From positions 1 to 22,088 of the forward strand of contig NZ_CAMYFI010000039.1 in NCBI RefSeq assembly GCF_947255005.1: DNA of 22,088 nt, written 5' to 3'. Below the pieces are notes generated by a model, which saw only the letters and a program-made list of their open reading frames with translations, was not told the DNA's origin and ran no database searches. Positions 7,519-14,817 of this stretch are shown here, in pieces. The position numbers and the translations under genes are program-made. The DNA comes from an uncultured Tessaracoccus sp. Its GTDB lineage: Bacteria; Actinomycetota; Actinomycetes; Propionibacteriales; Propionibacteriaceae. Position 1 is the first letter of the stretch; every line of letters starts with the position of its first letter.

Positions 7519-7628
7519 CGGTTCGCAGCGCACGAGGGATCGCGCTCGGTCGACGGGCGCTGCCTGTGCGCCCGCAGATTGCCGCACCCTCGTCGTCGGG
7601 CCATCCGACGAAGTCCGAGGGAAGACGA

Positions 7629-10163
7629 ATGCACAACACCATCCGCGTCACCAAACGTGACGGCAGCCTTGCACCCTACGATGGCGCCGAAGTGGCCGCC
7701 TCGATCGCCGACGCCGCCCGCGGCCTCGACGATGAGACCGCCCGAGCGCTGCAACTCCAGTCCGACGTCGAGATCACGCTGTTCGACGGCATCACCACCG
7801 AGCAGCTCGATGAGGCCGTCGTGCAGGTGACGCTGGGCAACGTCAAGGACGATCCGGTCTACGACCAGATCGCCGCCCGCCTGCTCGTCAAGCAGCTCTA
7901 CAAGCAGGTCTTCGGTGACACCTCCGACCTCTTCGGCGACGGCTCGCCCGACACGATCCGGCTGCTGCACGTTGATCACTTTCCCGGCTACGTCGAGCGC
8001 GGGATCCGCGACGGCCATCTCGACACCCGCATGGGTGAGCTGTTCGACCTCGAGACGCTCGCGCGGGCGCTGACCCCGTCGCGCGACGACCTGCTGCGCT
8101 TCATCGGCGTCCAGACGATGCGCAACCGCTACCTGCTCACCGACGGGCAGCGTCGCGTGATCGAGGTGCCGCAGTTCTTCTGGATGCGTGTGGCTATGGG
8201 CCTCTCCCTGGGTGAGCAAGACCCGACGGCGGTGGCGCTCGAACTCTACGAAGCGATGAGCCGGCTGGAGTACCTGGCGGCCGGGTCGACGCTCGTCGGT
8301 GCCGGCACCCCTGCCGCACAGCTCTCCAACTGCTTCGTCATGCAGATGGAGGACGACATCGAGCACATCGCGAAGTCGATCCGCGACGTCATGTGGATCA
8401 CGAAGGGCACCGGCGGCATCGGTTTGTCCGTGACCAAGCTGCGTTCGGAGGGCTCGCCGATCCGCTCCAACAACACGACGTCGACGGGGCCGATCCCGTT
8501 CATGCACACCGTCGACTCGACGCTGCGCGCAATCTCGCGCGGCGGCAAGAAGTTCGGCGCACTGTGCTTCTACATGGAGAATTGGCACGCTGACTTCGCG
8601 CAGTTCCTCGACCTGCGTCAGAACTCCGGCGACCCGTACCGCCGCACCCGCACTGCCGACACCGCGGTGTGGATCTCCGACGAGTTCATGCAGCGCGTGG
8701 CCCGTGACGATGACTGGTATCTGTTCGATCCGCTCGAGACGTCCGACCTCGTCGAGCTCACTGGACGCGCGTTCTCCGAGCGGTACGCCCAATACGTCGA
8801 GATGGCTGAGGCCGGCGAGCTGCGGATACACCGCAAATTGAAGGCGCGTGAGCAGTGGAAAGCGATCCTCGTCGCGCTGCAGTCAACGTCGCATCCGTGG
8901 ATCACATTCAAAGACACAATCAACACCCGCGCACTCAACGACAACACGGGCACGATCCACCTCTCCAATCTCTGCACCGAGATCTGCCTGCCGCAAGACC
9001 GCGACAACACCGCCGTCTGCAACCTCGCCTCCGTGAACCTCTCCCGGCACCTCGATGGGGTCGGCGTCGAGGCCCGCTTCGACTGGGATCGCCTCGCGCG
9101 CACCGTCCGCACCGCTGTGCGCCAGCTCGACAACCTCGTCGATATCACCGCATCCGCTGTGCCGGAGGCGGAACACGCCAACCTCGCCAACCGTGCTGTC
9201 GGCCTCGGGCTCATGGGGTTCACCGACATCTGCGAGCGCCTCCGCATTGCCTACGATTCGCCCGCGGCTTGGGAACTCATCGACGAAATCGTCGAGTTCA
9301 TCTCCTGGCATGCCATCGACGCGTCCTGCGACCTCGCCCGCGAGCGCGGGGCATATCCCAACTTCGCAGGCTCCGGCTGGTCGAAGGGGCTCGTGCCGTT
9401 CGACACGCTCGACCGGCTCGCCGCCGAGCGGGGGGAGGCCGTCGAGGTGGATCGCTCGTCGCGGCTCGACTGGGATCTGCTGCGTCGACGCGTGGCCGGC
9501 GGCATCCGCAACGCCACGCTCATGGCCGTGGCTCCCACCGCGTCCATCGGGCTCGTCGCTGGCACCACGCCAGGGCTCGACCCCCAGTTCAGCCACATTT
9601 TCAGCCGCGCGACGTCGTCGGGGAAATTCCTCGAGGTCAACCGCAACCTCGTGCACGACCTCAAGGCGGCAGGCATCTGGGAGGACGTGCGCGACGAGCT
9701 GCTGCGCCATCAGGGAGACCTCGCGAAGGTGGAGGGCATCCCGTCGTGGATGACCGAGGTATACAAGACGAGCTTCCAGCTCGATCCGACGGCGTACCTC
9801 CACGTCGCTGCCCGGGCTCAGAAGTGGATCGACCAGGCCATCAGCCGCAACATCTACCTCGCCGACCGCAACGTCCAGACGATGGTGGATCTCTACCAGC
9901 TCGCCTGGCGCATGGGCGTCAAGACCACCTACTACCTGCACATGCTGCCGCGCCACACCGCCGAGCAGTCCACCGTGAAGGTGAACAAGGCCGCCGCGAC
10001 GAACAAGCGCGGCTTCGGTGCCCGCCGACCCACGACGCCCAGCCCTACCCCCGCGGAGGTGAGGGGCGTCGTCGGGACGCGGGCGGCGAACCTGCAGGTG
10101 ATCGGCGGCATCACGATCGACGTGGACCCGCAGGAAGCCCTCCAGTGCGACTCCTGCCAGTGA
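7629..10163 (+). CDS. nrdA: Class I ribonucleoside-diphosphate reductase, alpha subunit
   Basis: The catalytic subunit that reduces ribonucleotides to deoxyribonucleotides in the cytosol, 844 aa. An N-terminal ATP-cone occupies about residues 3-95 (TIRVTKRDGSLAPYD), so activity should be switched off by dATP. Active-site residues are visible: Cys235 (SNCF) and Cys464 (NTAVCNLASVNL) as the redox pair, and Asn447-x-Cys449-x-Glu451 carrying the thiyl radical. The paired tyrosines of the radical relay sit in TTYYLHMLPRH, and the C-terminal CDSC-Q tail provides the shuttle cysteines (840 and 843). The start ATG 7629 follows GAGGGAAG (7617-7624). A longer frame to 7566 lies inside the leader RNA. 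It is followed by nrdB after 20 nt. Confidence 0.97.
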   Translation: MHNTIRVTKRDGSLAPYDGAEVAASIADAARGLDDETARALQLQSDVEITLFDGITTEQLDEAVVQVTLGNVKDDPVYDQIAARLLVKQLYKQVFGDTSDLFGDGSPDTIRLLHVDHFPGYVERGIRDGHLDTRMGELFDLETLARALTPSRDDLLRFIGVQTMRNRYLLTDGQRRVIEVPQFFWMRVAMGLSLGEQDPTAVALELYEAMSRLEYLAAGSTLVGAGTPAAQLSNCFVMQMEDDIEHIAKSIRDVMWITKGTGGIGLSVTKLRSEGSPIRSNNTTSTGPIPFMHTVDSTLRAISRGGKKFGALCFYMENWHADFAQFLDLRQNSGDPYRRTRTADTAVWISDEFMQRVARDDDWYLFDPLETSDLVELTGRAFSERYAQYVEMAEAGELRIHRKLKAREQWKAILVALQSTSHPWITFKDTINTRALNDNTGTIHLSNLCTEICLPQDRDNTAVCNLASVNLSRHLDGVGVEARFDWDRLARTVRTAVRQLDNLVDITASAVPEAEHANLANRAVGLGLMGFTDICERLRIAYDSPAAWELIDEIVEFISWHAIDASCDLARERGAYPNFAGSGWSKGLVPFDTLDRLAAERGEAVEVDRSSRLDWDLLRRRVAGGIRNATLMAVAPTASIGLVAGTTPGLDPQFSHIFSRATSSGKFLEVNRNLVHDLKAAGIWEDVRDELLRHQGDLAKVEGIPSWMTEVYKTSFQLDPTAYLHVAARAQKWIDQAISRNIYLADRNVQTMVDLYQLAWRMGVKTTYYLHMLPRHTAEQSTVKVNKAAATNKRGFGARRPTTPSPTPAEVRGVVGTRAANLQVIGGITIDVDPQEALQCDSCQ

Positions 10164-10183
10164 GCAACCAGAAAGGCAATTTC

Positions 10184-11170
10184 ATGACTTCCATCCTCGG
10201 CACCGGCATTCAAGAAGGACTGCTGCTGAAGCCCGTCACCTACCAATGGGCGTACGACCTGTACGAGCAGGCCGTGGCCAACACTTGGTTCCCCAACGAA
10301 ATCCAGCTCGACGAGGACCTCGCCGACTTCCACCGCATGACCGACGACGAGCGGCACGCGCTCACCTACCTGATGAGCTATTTCAACCCCAACGAGCTGC
10401 TCGTCAACAAGGCCCTCGCGTTCGGCGTCTATCCGTACGTGGGCGCGGCCGAGTGTCACCTCTACCTCGCGAAGCAGATGTGGGAGGAGGCAAACCATTG
10501 CATGGCGTTCGAGTACGTCCTCGAGACGTTCCCGATCGACCGTGACAAGGCGTATTCCTCGCACGTCGAGGTGCCGAGCATGGCGGCGAAGGAAGCGTTC
10601 GAAGTGAAGTACATCACCCGAATGACCTCCGACACGCTCGACATCTCCACCGTCGAAGGTAAACAGGACTTCGTGCGTAACCTCGTCGCGTACAACATCA
10701 TCCTCGAGGGAATCTGGTTCTACTCCGGCTTCATGGTGGCGCTGTCATTCCGGCAGCGGAACCTGCTGCGCAACTTCGGCTCCCTGATCGACTGGATCGT
10801 GCGCGACGAATCGCTCCACCTGCAATTCGGCATCAACCTGATCCTCACGGTGCTCGAGGAAAATCCGGAGGTGGCCACCGAAGAGTTTGCCGCTGAAATC
10901 CGGAAGATGATCGTCGACGCGGTGGCGATGGAGGAAACCTACAACCGCGACCTGCTGCCCACCGGCATCGTCGGTGTGAATGCGGATATCGTGAACGACT
11001 ACGTCAAATATCTCACCGACCGGCGGTTGGAGGAACTCGGCTTCGAGGCGGAGTTTGGCGTGGCGAACCCGGCGAAGTGGATGGCGACGGCCAACGACAC
11101 CCTGCAGCTCGTCAACTTCTTTGAGGCGACGAACACCTCCTACGAGGTCAACACCAGGGCGGGCTCCTAG
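10184..11170 (+). CDS. nrdB: Class I ribonucleotide reductase, beta subunit, class Ic-like (Phe at the radical site)
   Basis: The radical-generating ferritin-like subunit, 328 aa. All six metal ligands can be placed with the family spacing: Glu71, Glu102, His105, Glu175 (ILEGIWFY), Glu209 and His212 (RDESLH). The residue four after His105, which is the radical Tyr122 in E. coli, is Phe109. Phe here together with Glu rather than Asp as first ligand is the signature of class Ic enzymes such as that of Chlamydia, which use a Mn(IV)/Fe(III) centre instead of a tyrosyl radical. The C-terminal Tyr in NTSYEVNTRAGS fits the radical-transfer tail. The start ATG 10184 has AGAAAGG upstream. It is co-transcribed with nrdA and therefore under the same riboswitch and NrdR control. 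Confidence 0.96.
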   Translation: MTSILGTGIQEGLLLKPVTYQWAYDLYEQAVANTWFPNEIQLDEDLADFHRMTDDERHALTYLMSYFNPNELLVNKALAFGVYPYVGAAECHLYLAKQMWEEANHCMAFEYVLETFPIDRDKAYSSHVEVPSMAAKEAFEVKYITRMTSDTLDISTVEGKQDFVRNLVAYNIILEGIWFYSGFMVALSFRQRNLLRNFGSLIDWIVRDESLHLQFGINLILTVLEENPEVATEEFAAEIRKMIVDAVAMEETYNRDLLPTGIVGVNADIVNDYVKYLTDRRLEELGFEAEFGVANPAKWMATANDTLQLVNFFEATNTSYEVNTRAGS

Positions 11171-11198
11171 GGAAGCAAGCAGCGTGGAAAAGGTGTCC

Positions 11199-11225
11199 GG
11201 TTGGGGCTCGTCGAGGGCTCCAGCC
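11199..11225 (+). terminator. Probable terminator of the nrdAB operon
   Basis: GGTTGGGGCTC (11199-11209) and GGGCTCCAGCC (11215-11225) can form an 11-bp RNA stem with three G-U wobbles and a 5-nt loop, 28 nt after the nrdB stop. It lies between the convergent nrdB and mgtE. The wobbles pair only in plus-strand RNA. No U-tract is present. Confidence 0.42.
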
Positions 11226-11245
11226 GGGCACCGCGAACGCGCGGA

Positions 11246-12592
11246 CTACAACCCGAGCAGCGACTTCGCGATCAGGAAGTAGATCACGAGCCCCGACGCG
11301 TCCACGAGGGTGGTGATGAAGGGGTTGGCGAACACGGCCGGGTCGATGCCGAGCTTCTTCGCGATCAGTGGCATGCCTCCGCCGACGGTGGCGGCCAGCG
11401 TGCAGATGCTCAGCAGCGTGAGTCCGATGACGCCACCGATATCCCACCCGTAGATGAGGCCGGTCAGGATGAGGCCCAGTATCCCCAACAGCAGCCCCAG
11501 CAGTGCGCCGACGCGCACCTCTCGAAAGAGCACCTTCAGCACATCACGGGGTTCGACGTCACCCAACGCCAGGGCGCGGGTTACCGTCGTGGCGGCCTGG
11601 TTGCCGGTGTTGCCGCCGGTGCCGATCAGCAGCGGGATGAATACCGAGAGCACGACCATCTGGGACAACGTCGCCTCGAAACTCTCCAGCACCTGCACCG
11701 TGAGCGTCGCACCGATCGCAAGCACCAGCAGCCACACGACGCGGGACTGCACAATCTCCAGCACGGGTGTGGCCAGGTAGGGCCGACGCAGCGGTTCTGA
11801 ACCTGACATGCGCGCCTGGTCCTCCGAGTCGGCCTCTTCAAGCACCTGAAGCGCGTCATCCACGGTGAGCAGCCCGACCAGGCGCTGCTCGTGATCCACC
11901 ACCGGCAATGCCAGACGTTTGCGGTCGGCACAGCGCCGGGCCGCCTTCTCGGCAGGCTCGGTGGCTACCGCGAAGTCTGCGTTCTGCATGATCGTGCCGA
12001 GCTGGGTGTCGGCTGACGCACGCATGAGGTCCCTCAGGCTGAGGACGCCGGCGAGTGTGCGGTCGGGCTCTACGACAGGCAGCGTGTAGATCGATTCCGC
12101 ATCGTCCAGATGGGCTTTCACCTGGTCCATCGCAGCCGCCACTGTCATGGCGGGCCTCAGCGTGATGAGCTCGGGGCTCATACGACGCCCGATGGAGCCA
12201 TCCGGGTAGCCCAGCACGATGCCGGTGAGTTCGCGCTCATCCGCGGGCAGGCTGGCGACAAGGCGGGCAGCGACGGATGCGGGCAGTTCGTCGAGAAGCT
12301 CGGCGCGGTCGTCGGGATCCATATCGACGAATACCGACGTCACCTCCGGCGCACGGAGCCCTCGCAGCAGTTCGGCTTGCACGACGGGGTCGAGCAGGTC
12401 GAATACCTGGGCGGCTGTGTCCTTCGGGAGGGAACGGTACAGCAGCGCTCGTTGCTCCTTGTTGAGGCGCGACATGAACGACTCGGCCTGTTCTGTGGAG
12501 CAGTGGGACAGCATGTGCGACAGTGTGGAGACGTCGTTGTCACGCAGCGCCGCATACAGCTTGCGCTCGCTGATCACCTCAAGCGTGGACAA
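11246..12592 (-). CDS. mgtE: MgtE-type magnesium transporter
   Basis: Inner-membrane Mg2+ channel/transporter, 448 aa, a normal length. Residues about 1-130 form the helical MgtE N domain, about 138-255 hold two CBS domains that sense cytosolic magnesium, and about 280-448 form five membrane segments. Transmembrane signatures are GTGGNTGNQ (325-332), LGDVEPRDV and LGIDPAVFANPFITTLVDASG-like sequence around 414-434, with an aspartate (431) at the position of the pore aspartate. The start is TTG 12592, preceded on the minus strand by GAGAGGAG at a 5-nt spacing, which decides in favour of this codon. No Mg2+ riboswitch is recognisable in the short leader. It is convergent with nrdAB. Confidence 0.95.
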   Translation of the reverse strand: MSTLEVISERKLYAALRDNDVSTLSHMLSHCSTEQAESFMSRLNKEQRALLYRSLPKDTAAQVFDLLDPVVQAELLRGLRAPEVTSVFVDMDPDDRAELLDELPASVAARLVASLPADERELTGIVLGYPDGSIGRRMSPELITLRPAMTVAAAMDQVKAHLDDAESIYTLPVVEPDRTLAGVLSLRDLMRASADTQLGTIMQNADFAVATEPAEKAARRCADRKRLALPVVDHEQRLVGLLTVDDALQVLEEADSEDQARMSGSEPLRRPYLATPVLEIVQSRVVWLLVLAIGATLTVQVLESFEATLSQMVVLSVFIPLLIGTGGNTGNQAATTVTRALALGDVEPRDVLKVLFREVRVGALLGLLLGILGLILTGLIYGWDIGGVIGLTLLSICTLAATVGGGMPLIAKKLGIDPAVFANPFITTLVDASGLVIYFLIAKSLLGL

Positions 12593-12625
12593 GACAGCTC
12601 CTCTCGTACGAACGTTCCAGACCTC

Positions 12626-12642
12626 GCTGAAGTATATTCAGC
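12626..12642 (-). promoter_or_regulatory. mgtE promoter -10 inside a perfect palindrome
   Basis: GCTGAA (12626-12631) and TTCAGC (12637-12642) flank a 5-nt centre. On the minus strand TATACT (12631-12636) is a good -10 hexamer, giving a leader of about 30 nt before the mgtE TTG. A -35 is not clear (a TTG-containing stretch lies 14-18 nt upstream). The palindrome over the -10 could be an operator. Confidence 0.4.
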
Positions 12643-12713
12643 AGGTCATGGAACAACGCTCAGTGCTCATCCGCGCATGCTCCACTGGGAAAATGAGTGG
12701 CTGCCTGCGGGCG

Positions 12714-13376
12714 TCAGTGCTGCACGGGCCACTCGAGGCGCCGCAGTACCTCGTCGGCCTCCGCCTTGTTGCCTTTGCTGGCCAGCCACTTCGCGAACGA
12801 CTCCCGCTGATCGCGGTACCACTTCGCCTGCTGCGCGTTGGCCTTCGATGGCGACTGCAGGTTGCTGGCGAGTTTGCGCGCTAGCTCTGCCGCCGCATCC
12901 GCATCGGCCCGGGCACCGTGCGCGTCGTCGTCGGAGAGCGGTACCCCATAGTGCGCTGCGACGTCGACCAGCTGGCGCTTGCCCCGTCGGAAGCGGTCGA
13001 CGGCCTTGTCAATGACGTACGGATCAAGGATGGGGCCACAGACCTCCAGCTGGCCGAGCCCGTACCGCTCGCACTCCCTCGCCAGCAGCGTGAAATCGTA
13101 GGTGGCGTTGAAGGCACACAACACGGCGCCTGCCGCCCACGCGTCGTACAGCGCGTCGCGGATCTGGGCGACGCCGGCGGCGTGATCGATGCCGGCGTCC
13201 GTGGCCCGTTCGGTGGTGATGCCGTGAATGGCGACGGCACTTGGCGGGATGGGCGCGGTGGGGCGCAGGAGCCACTCCCGAGCCGCGACGCATGCCGTCA
13301 CGATTTCAGCCGACGACGGGTCAGGCCCGCTCGTCTCAGTATCGAATCCGACGAAGTCCACGCCGTCCCAGCTCAT
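12714..13376 (-). CDS. DEDDh 3'-5' exonuclease (DnaQ/epsilon-like)
   Basis: A 220-aa exonuclease of the DNA polymerase III epsilon superfamily. Motif Exo I is FDTETSGPDP (Asp12, Glu14), Exo II lies in AFNATYDFTLLA (Asp94), and Exo III is DAHGARADADA (His153, Asp158), giving the complete DEDDh catalytic set. The exonuclease domain fills residues 1 to about 172; the remaining 48 residues are a charged tail with Trp/Arg (KWYRDQRESFAKWLASKG), common in actinobacterial members. The start ATG 13376 follows GAGGAG with a 5-6 nt spacing; GTG 13382 lies inside that site and is less likely. It probably works in DNA repair or RNA/DNA trimming, but the sequence does not tell which. Confidence 0.9.
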   Translation of the reverse strand: MSWDGVDFVGFDTETSGPDPSSAEIVTACVAAREWLLRPTAPIPPSAVAIHGITTERATDAGIDHAAGVAQIRDALYDAWAAGAVLCAFNATYDFTLLARECERYGLGQLEVCGPILDPYVIDKAVDRFRRGKRQLVDVAAHYGVPLSDDDAHGARADADAAAELARKLASNLQSPSKANAQQAKWYRDQRESFAKWLASKGNKAEADEVLRRLEWPVQH

Positions 13377-13479
13377 GTTCACTCCTCGCACTTGCACCGA
13401 AGGCGGCCATCGCCCTGCACGTGAAACACCCTACGCGGCAGTGCTCCCAACGGTCTACGAACAGGTGTGGCCCGGCGAT

Positions 13480-13757
13480 CTAGGTGTATGAGGCCATGAC
13501 GTTGTTGACGCGGGGCGGAGGCGTGAGGCTGGGGGGTGATCGCTGCGGGTGGTGTGGGGTGGATGGTAGTTGTAGTGGTGGTTCCAAACGCTGATCGCGT
13601 TCCTCCGTTCGTTCTGGGAGGCGTAGGCGCGGGCGTAGAGGCACTCGTCTGCGAGTAGCCGCTGGTGGCGCTCGATCTTCCCGTTGTGGCGGTCCGGCAA
13701 CCTGGCCACCGTTAGCACGCAGCAGCGGACACCGTGCTTCAGGGGGAGTTCGTGCAT
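13480..13757 (-). pseudogene. 3' remnant of an IS481-like (DDE) transposase gene, frameshifted
   Basis: The recognisable part begins around NGKIERHQRLLADECLYAR and continues through SVWNHHYNYHPPHT to PPASRL, the third catalytic-Glu block and C-terminus of IS481/IS3-type transposases (the Glu in NGKIE is the last D-D-E residue). The first two Asp motifs and the whole N-terminal part are missing, as a complete protein would be about 320-400 aa. After PPASRL the reading frame shifts near 13527: the expected ending (PRVNNVMASYT, then stop at 13480-13482) is in another frame, consistent with a 1-nt loss. No terminal inverted repeats or target duplication could be identified. It is a dead fragment. 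Confidence 0.77.
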
Positions 13758-13774
13758 AATCCTGCGGGCGGGTC

Positions 13775-13984
13775 ATGGAACGGGTCTCCCTCCCCGACGC
13801 CGTCTTGCGGGCGCTCTCCAAACTCGCTGCTATCACCCAGGACCTCGCGCTGCAGTACAGCGAGCACGCGGTGGCCGTCGTGTTCGATCTTGCGTTCAGG
13901 CTCGGCGAGCAACAGATGCTGGGTGAGATGATCGAGGCCAGAGCCGGCGACGTCGTGCTGCCGGCGGGAGTAGGGGAGCCGTGA
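13775..13984 (+). CDS. Small protein of unknown function
   Basis: A 69-aa frame from ATG 13775 to TGA, divergent from the transposase remnant. About 85% of codons end in G or C by hand count, and the composition is protein-like (LRALSKLAAITQDLALQY, then AVAVVFDLAFRLGEQQ), favouring this frame over the overlapping antisense frames. It reads as mainly helical, with no membrane segment. An in-frame TAA lies six codons upstream, and only a GGGCGGG stretch could serve as a ribosome binding site. It may be the end of a larger lost gene or cargo of the former insertion element. No family is recognised. Confidence 0.45.
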   Translation: MERVSLPDAVLRALSKLAAITQDLALQYSEHAVAVVFDLAFRLGEQQMLGEMIEARAGDVVLPAGVGEP

Positions 13985-14183
13985 CCCCAGCGCGGGATCG
14001 CGGGCCCCGCCTGCGGTTGAACGCACTGCCTCACCCCCCACGGCTGTTGGATTTGAACTGATTCTTGCAAAGCTTGGCGTACAGCGTGGGCCTACCGATC
14101 ACATGTCCGTCAGTGCGCGTGCCAGCGAGCATCAGTGCATTGGCAGGCACGCGTCGAACCCAGGCGGCCGAGCTGCACAGCTG
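13985..14183. other. Non-coding stretch upstream of the MazEF-like pair, with an inverted repeat
   Basis: No gene is seen in these 200 nt. CGCGTGCC (14116-14123) is repeated inversely as GGCACGCG (14146-14153) with a 22-nt spacer. This could be a terminator for the ORF upstream or a binding site, but it lies about 55 nt before the promoter of the toxin-antitoxin pair. The sequence around 14049-14064 superficially resembles a tRNA T-loop on the minus strand, but no cloverleaf can be drawn. Confidence 0.45.
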
Positions 14184-14213
14184 TAGTCAAAAGTGGCTAC
14201 CAATCCGTATACT
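14184..14213 (+). promoter_or_regulatory. Promoter of the MazEF-type operon
   Basis: TAGTCA (14184-14189) and TATACT (14208-14213) are 18 nt apart. The -10 ends exactly 6 nt before ATG 14220 and there is no Shine-Dalgarno motif, so the transcript is probably leaderless. Confidence 0.52.
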
Positions 14214-14219
14214 TGCTGC

Positions 14220-14450
14220 ATGGCAATGACGACGATTAAGGTGCCCGCTCAGTTGCGGGACCGCATCAATCATGAAGCGCGGGAGCGCGGGCTTCCGGCT
14301 GCGGGGCTGATTGAGAATTTGCTAGATGCGTATGAGCGTCGGCGTCGTATGGAGGCGTTCGGCCGCGCGTTTCGTGCTGCTGACGCCGAGTACTGGGATG
14401 AGTTCGCTGCATGGGATCTCGGGACTGGCGCCCTGTCCGATGACGACTGA
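14220..14450 (+). CDS. Antitoxin of a MazEF-type pair (ribbon-helix-helix type)
   Basis: A 76-aa protein. The N-terminal MTTIKVPAQLRDRINHEARE is a ribbon-helix-helix DNA-binding start (one strand, then helices), which should dimerise and repress its own promoter. The acidic and aromatic C-terminus (ADAEYWDEFAAWDL) is the expected disordered toxin-binding segment. ATG 14220 is chosen because of the -10 spacing; ATG 14226 is an alternative two codons later. The end of the gene overlaps the toxin start by 11 nt, which implies translational coupling. The assignment rests on the RHH pattern and the adjacent MazF toxin. Confidence 0.83.
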   Translation: MAMTTIKVPAQLRDRINHEARERGLPAAGLIENLLDAYERRRRMEAFGRAFRAADAEYWDEFAAWDLGTGALSDDD

Positions 14451-14787
14451 ACTTCGACGGGGCATGGTGGCGTGGGCTGAGCTCGATCCCGTCCGCGGAC
14501 GAGAGCAGTCCGGCCGGCGCCCCGTGCTGGTGGTGGCCAGTGATCTCTACCTCGCGCAGGCCGATACCCTCGCGATCATCGTTCCGTGTACGACGCGTGA
14601 TCGTGGGTGGCCGAACCATGTGAAGCTTGTCGGTGAACACTTGGCCCTTCCCGTCGCCACCTATGCCATGACTGAGCAGTCCCGCACGGTGACACGAGAA
14701 CGTCTGCTTGACGTCGCAGGGGTGGTAGATGCGCGCACGATGCGTGAGGTCGACGGGTGGTTGCGCGATTTCCTGGCGTTGCCGTAG
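14440..14787 (+). CDS. MazF/PemK-family mRNA interferase toxin
   Basis: A 115-aa toxin of the CcdB/PemK fold expected to cut mRNA at short specific sequences. Family landmarks are RRGMVAWAELDPVRGREQSGRRPVLVVASD at the N-terminus (the loop with the catalytic Arg), then LAIIVPCTTRDRGWPNHVKL and the conserved ATYAMTEQSRTVTRERL containing the second active-site region. The length is normal and no defect is visible, so it is probably functional. The start ATG 14440 lies within the end of the antitoxin frame. The pair is convergent with the deaminase-ASCH gene, with 30 nt between the stop codons. Confidence 0.93.
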   Translation: MTTELRRGMVAWAELDPVRGREQSGRRPVLVVASDLYLAQADTLAIIVPCTTRDRGWPNHVKLVGEHLALPVATYAMTEQSRTVTRERLLDVAGVVDARTMREVDGWLRDFLALP

Positions 14788-14817
14788 CCAGATTTAGGGT
14801 GCCCCCACGTGTTGACG

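Noticed and set aside
7332..8831. A 499-aa minus-strand frame opposite nrdA and the riboswitch
   Set aside because: It is the antisense of a confidently coding region, with low-complexity Arg/Gly/Val composition and no family features.
8855..11170. A 771-aa frame whose second half is NrdB
   Set aside because: The first 440 residues are arginine/histidine-rich out-of-frame translation of nrdA; NrdB starts at ATG 10184 with its own ribosome binding site.
12593..12713. A possible Mg2+-sensing (M-box) riboswitch before mgtE
   Set aside because: The promoter -10 lies only about 40 nt from the start codon, leaving no room for an M-box, and no conserved M-box elements are visible.
13739..14041. 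A 100-aa minus-strand frame opposite the 69-aa ORF
   Set aside because: Its codon pattern fits the genome less well than the plus-strand frame and it has no recognisable motif.
14049..14064. A tRNA T-loop-like sequence (GTTCAAATCC on the minus strand)
   Set aside because: The flanking bases do not form a T-stem, and no acceptor, anticodon or D arm can be drawn.
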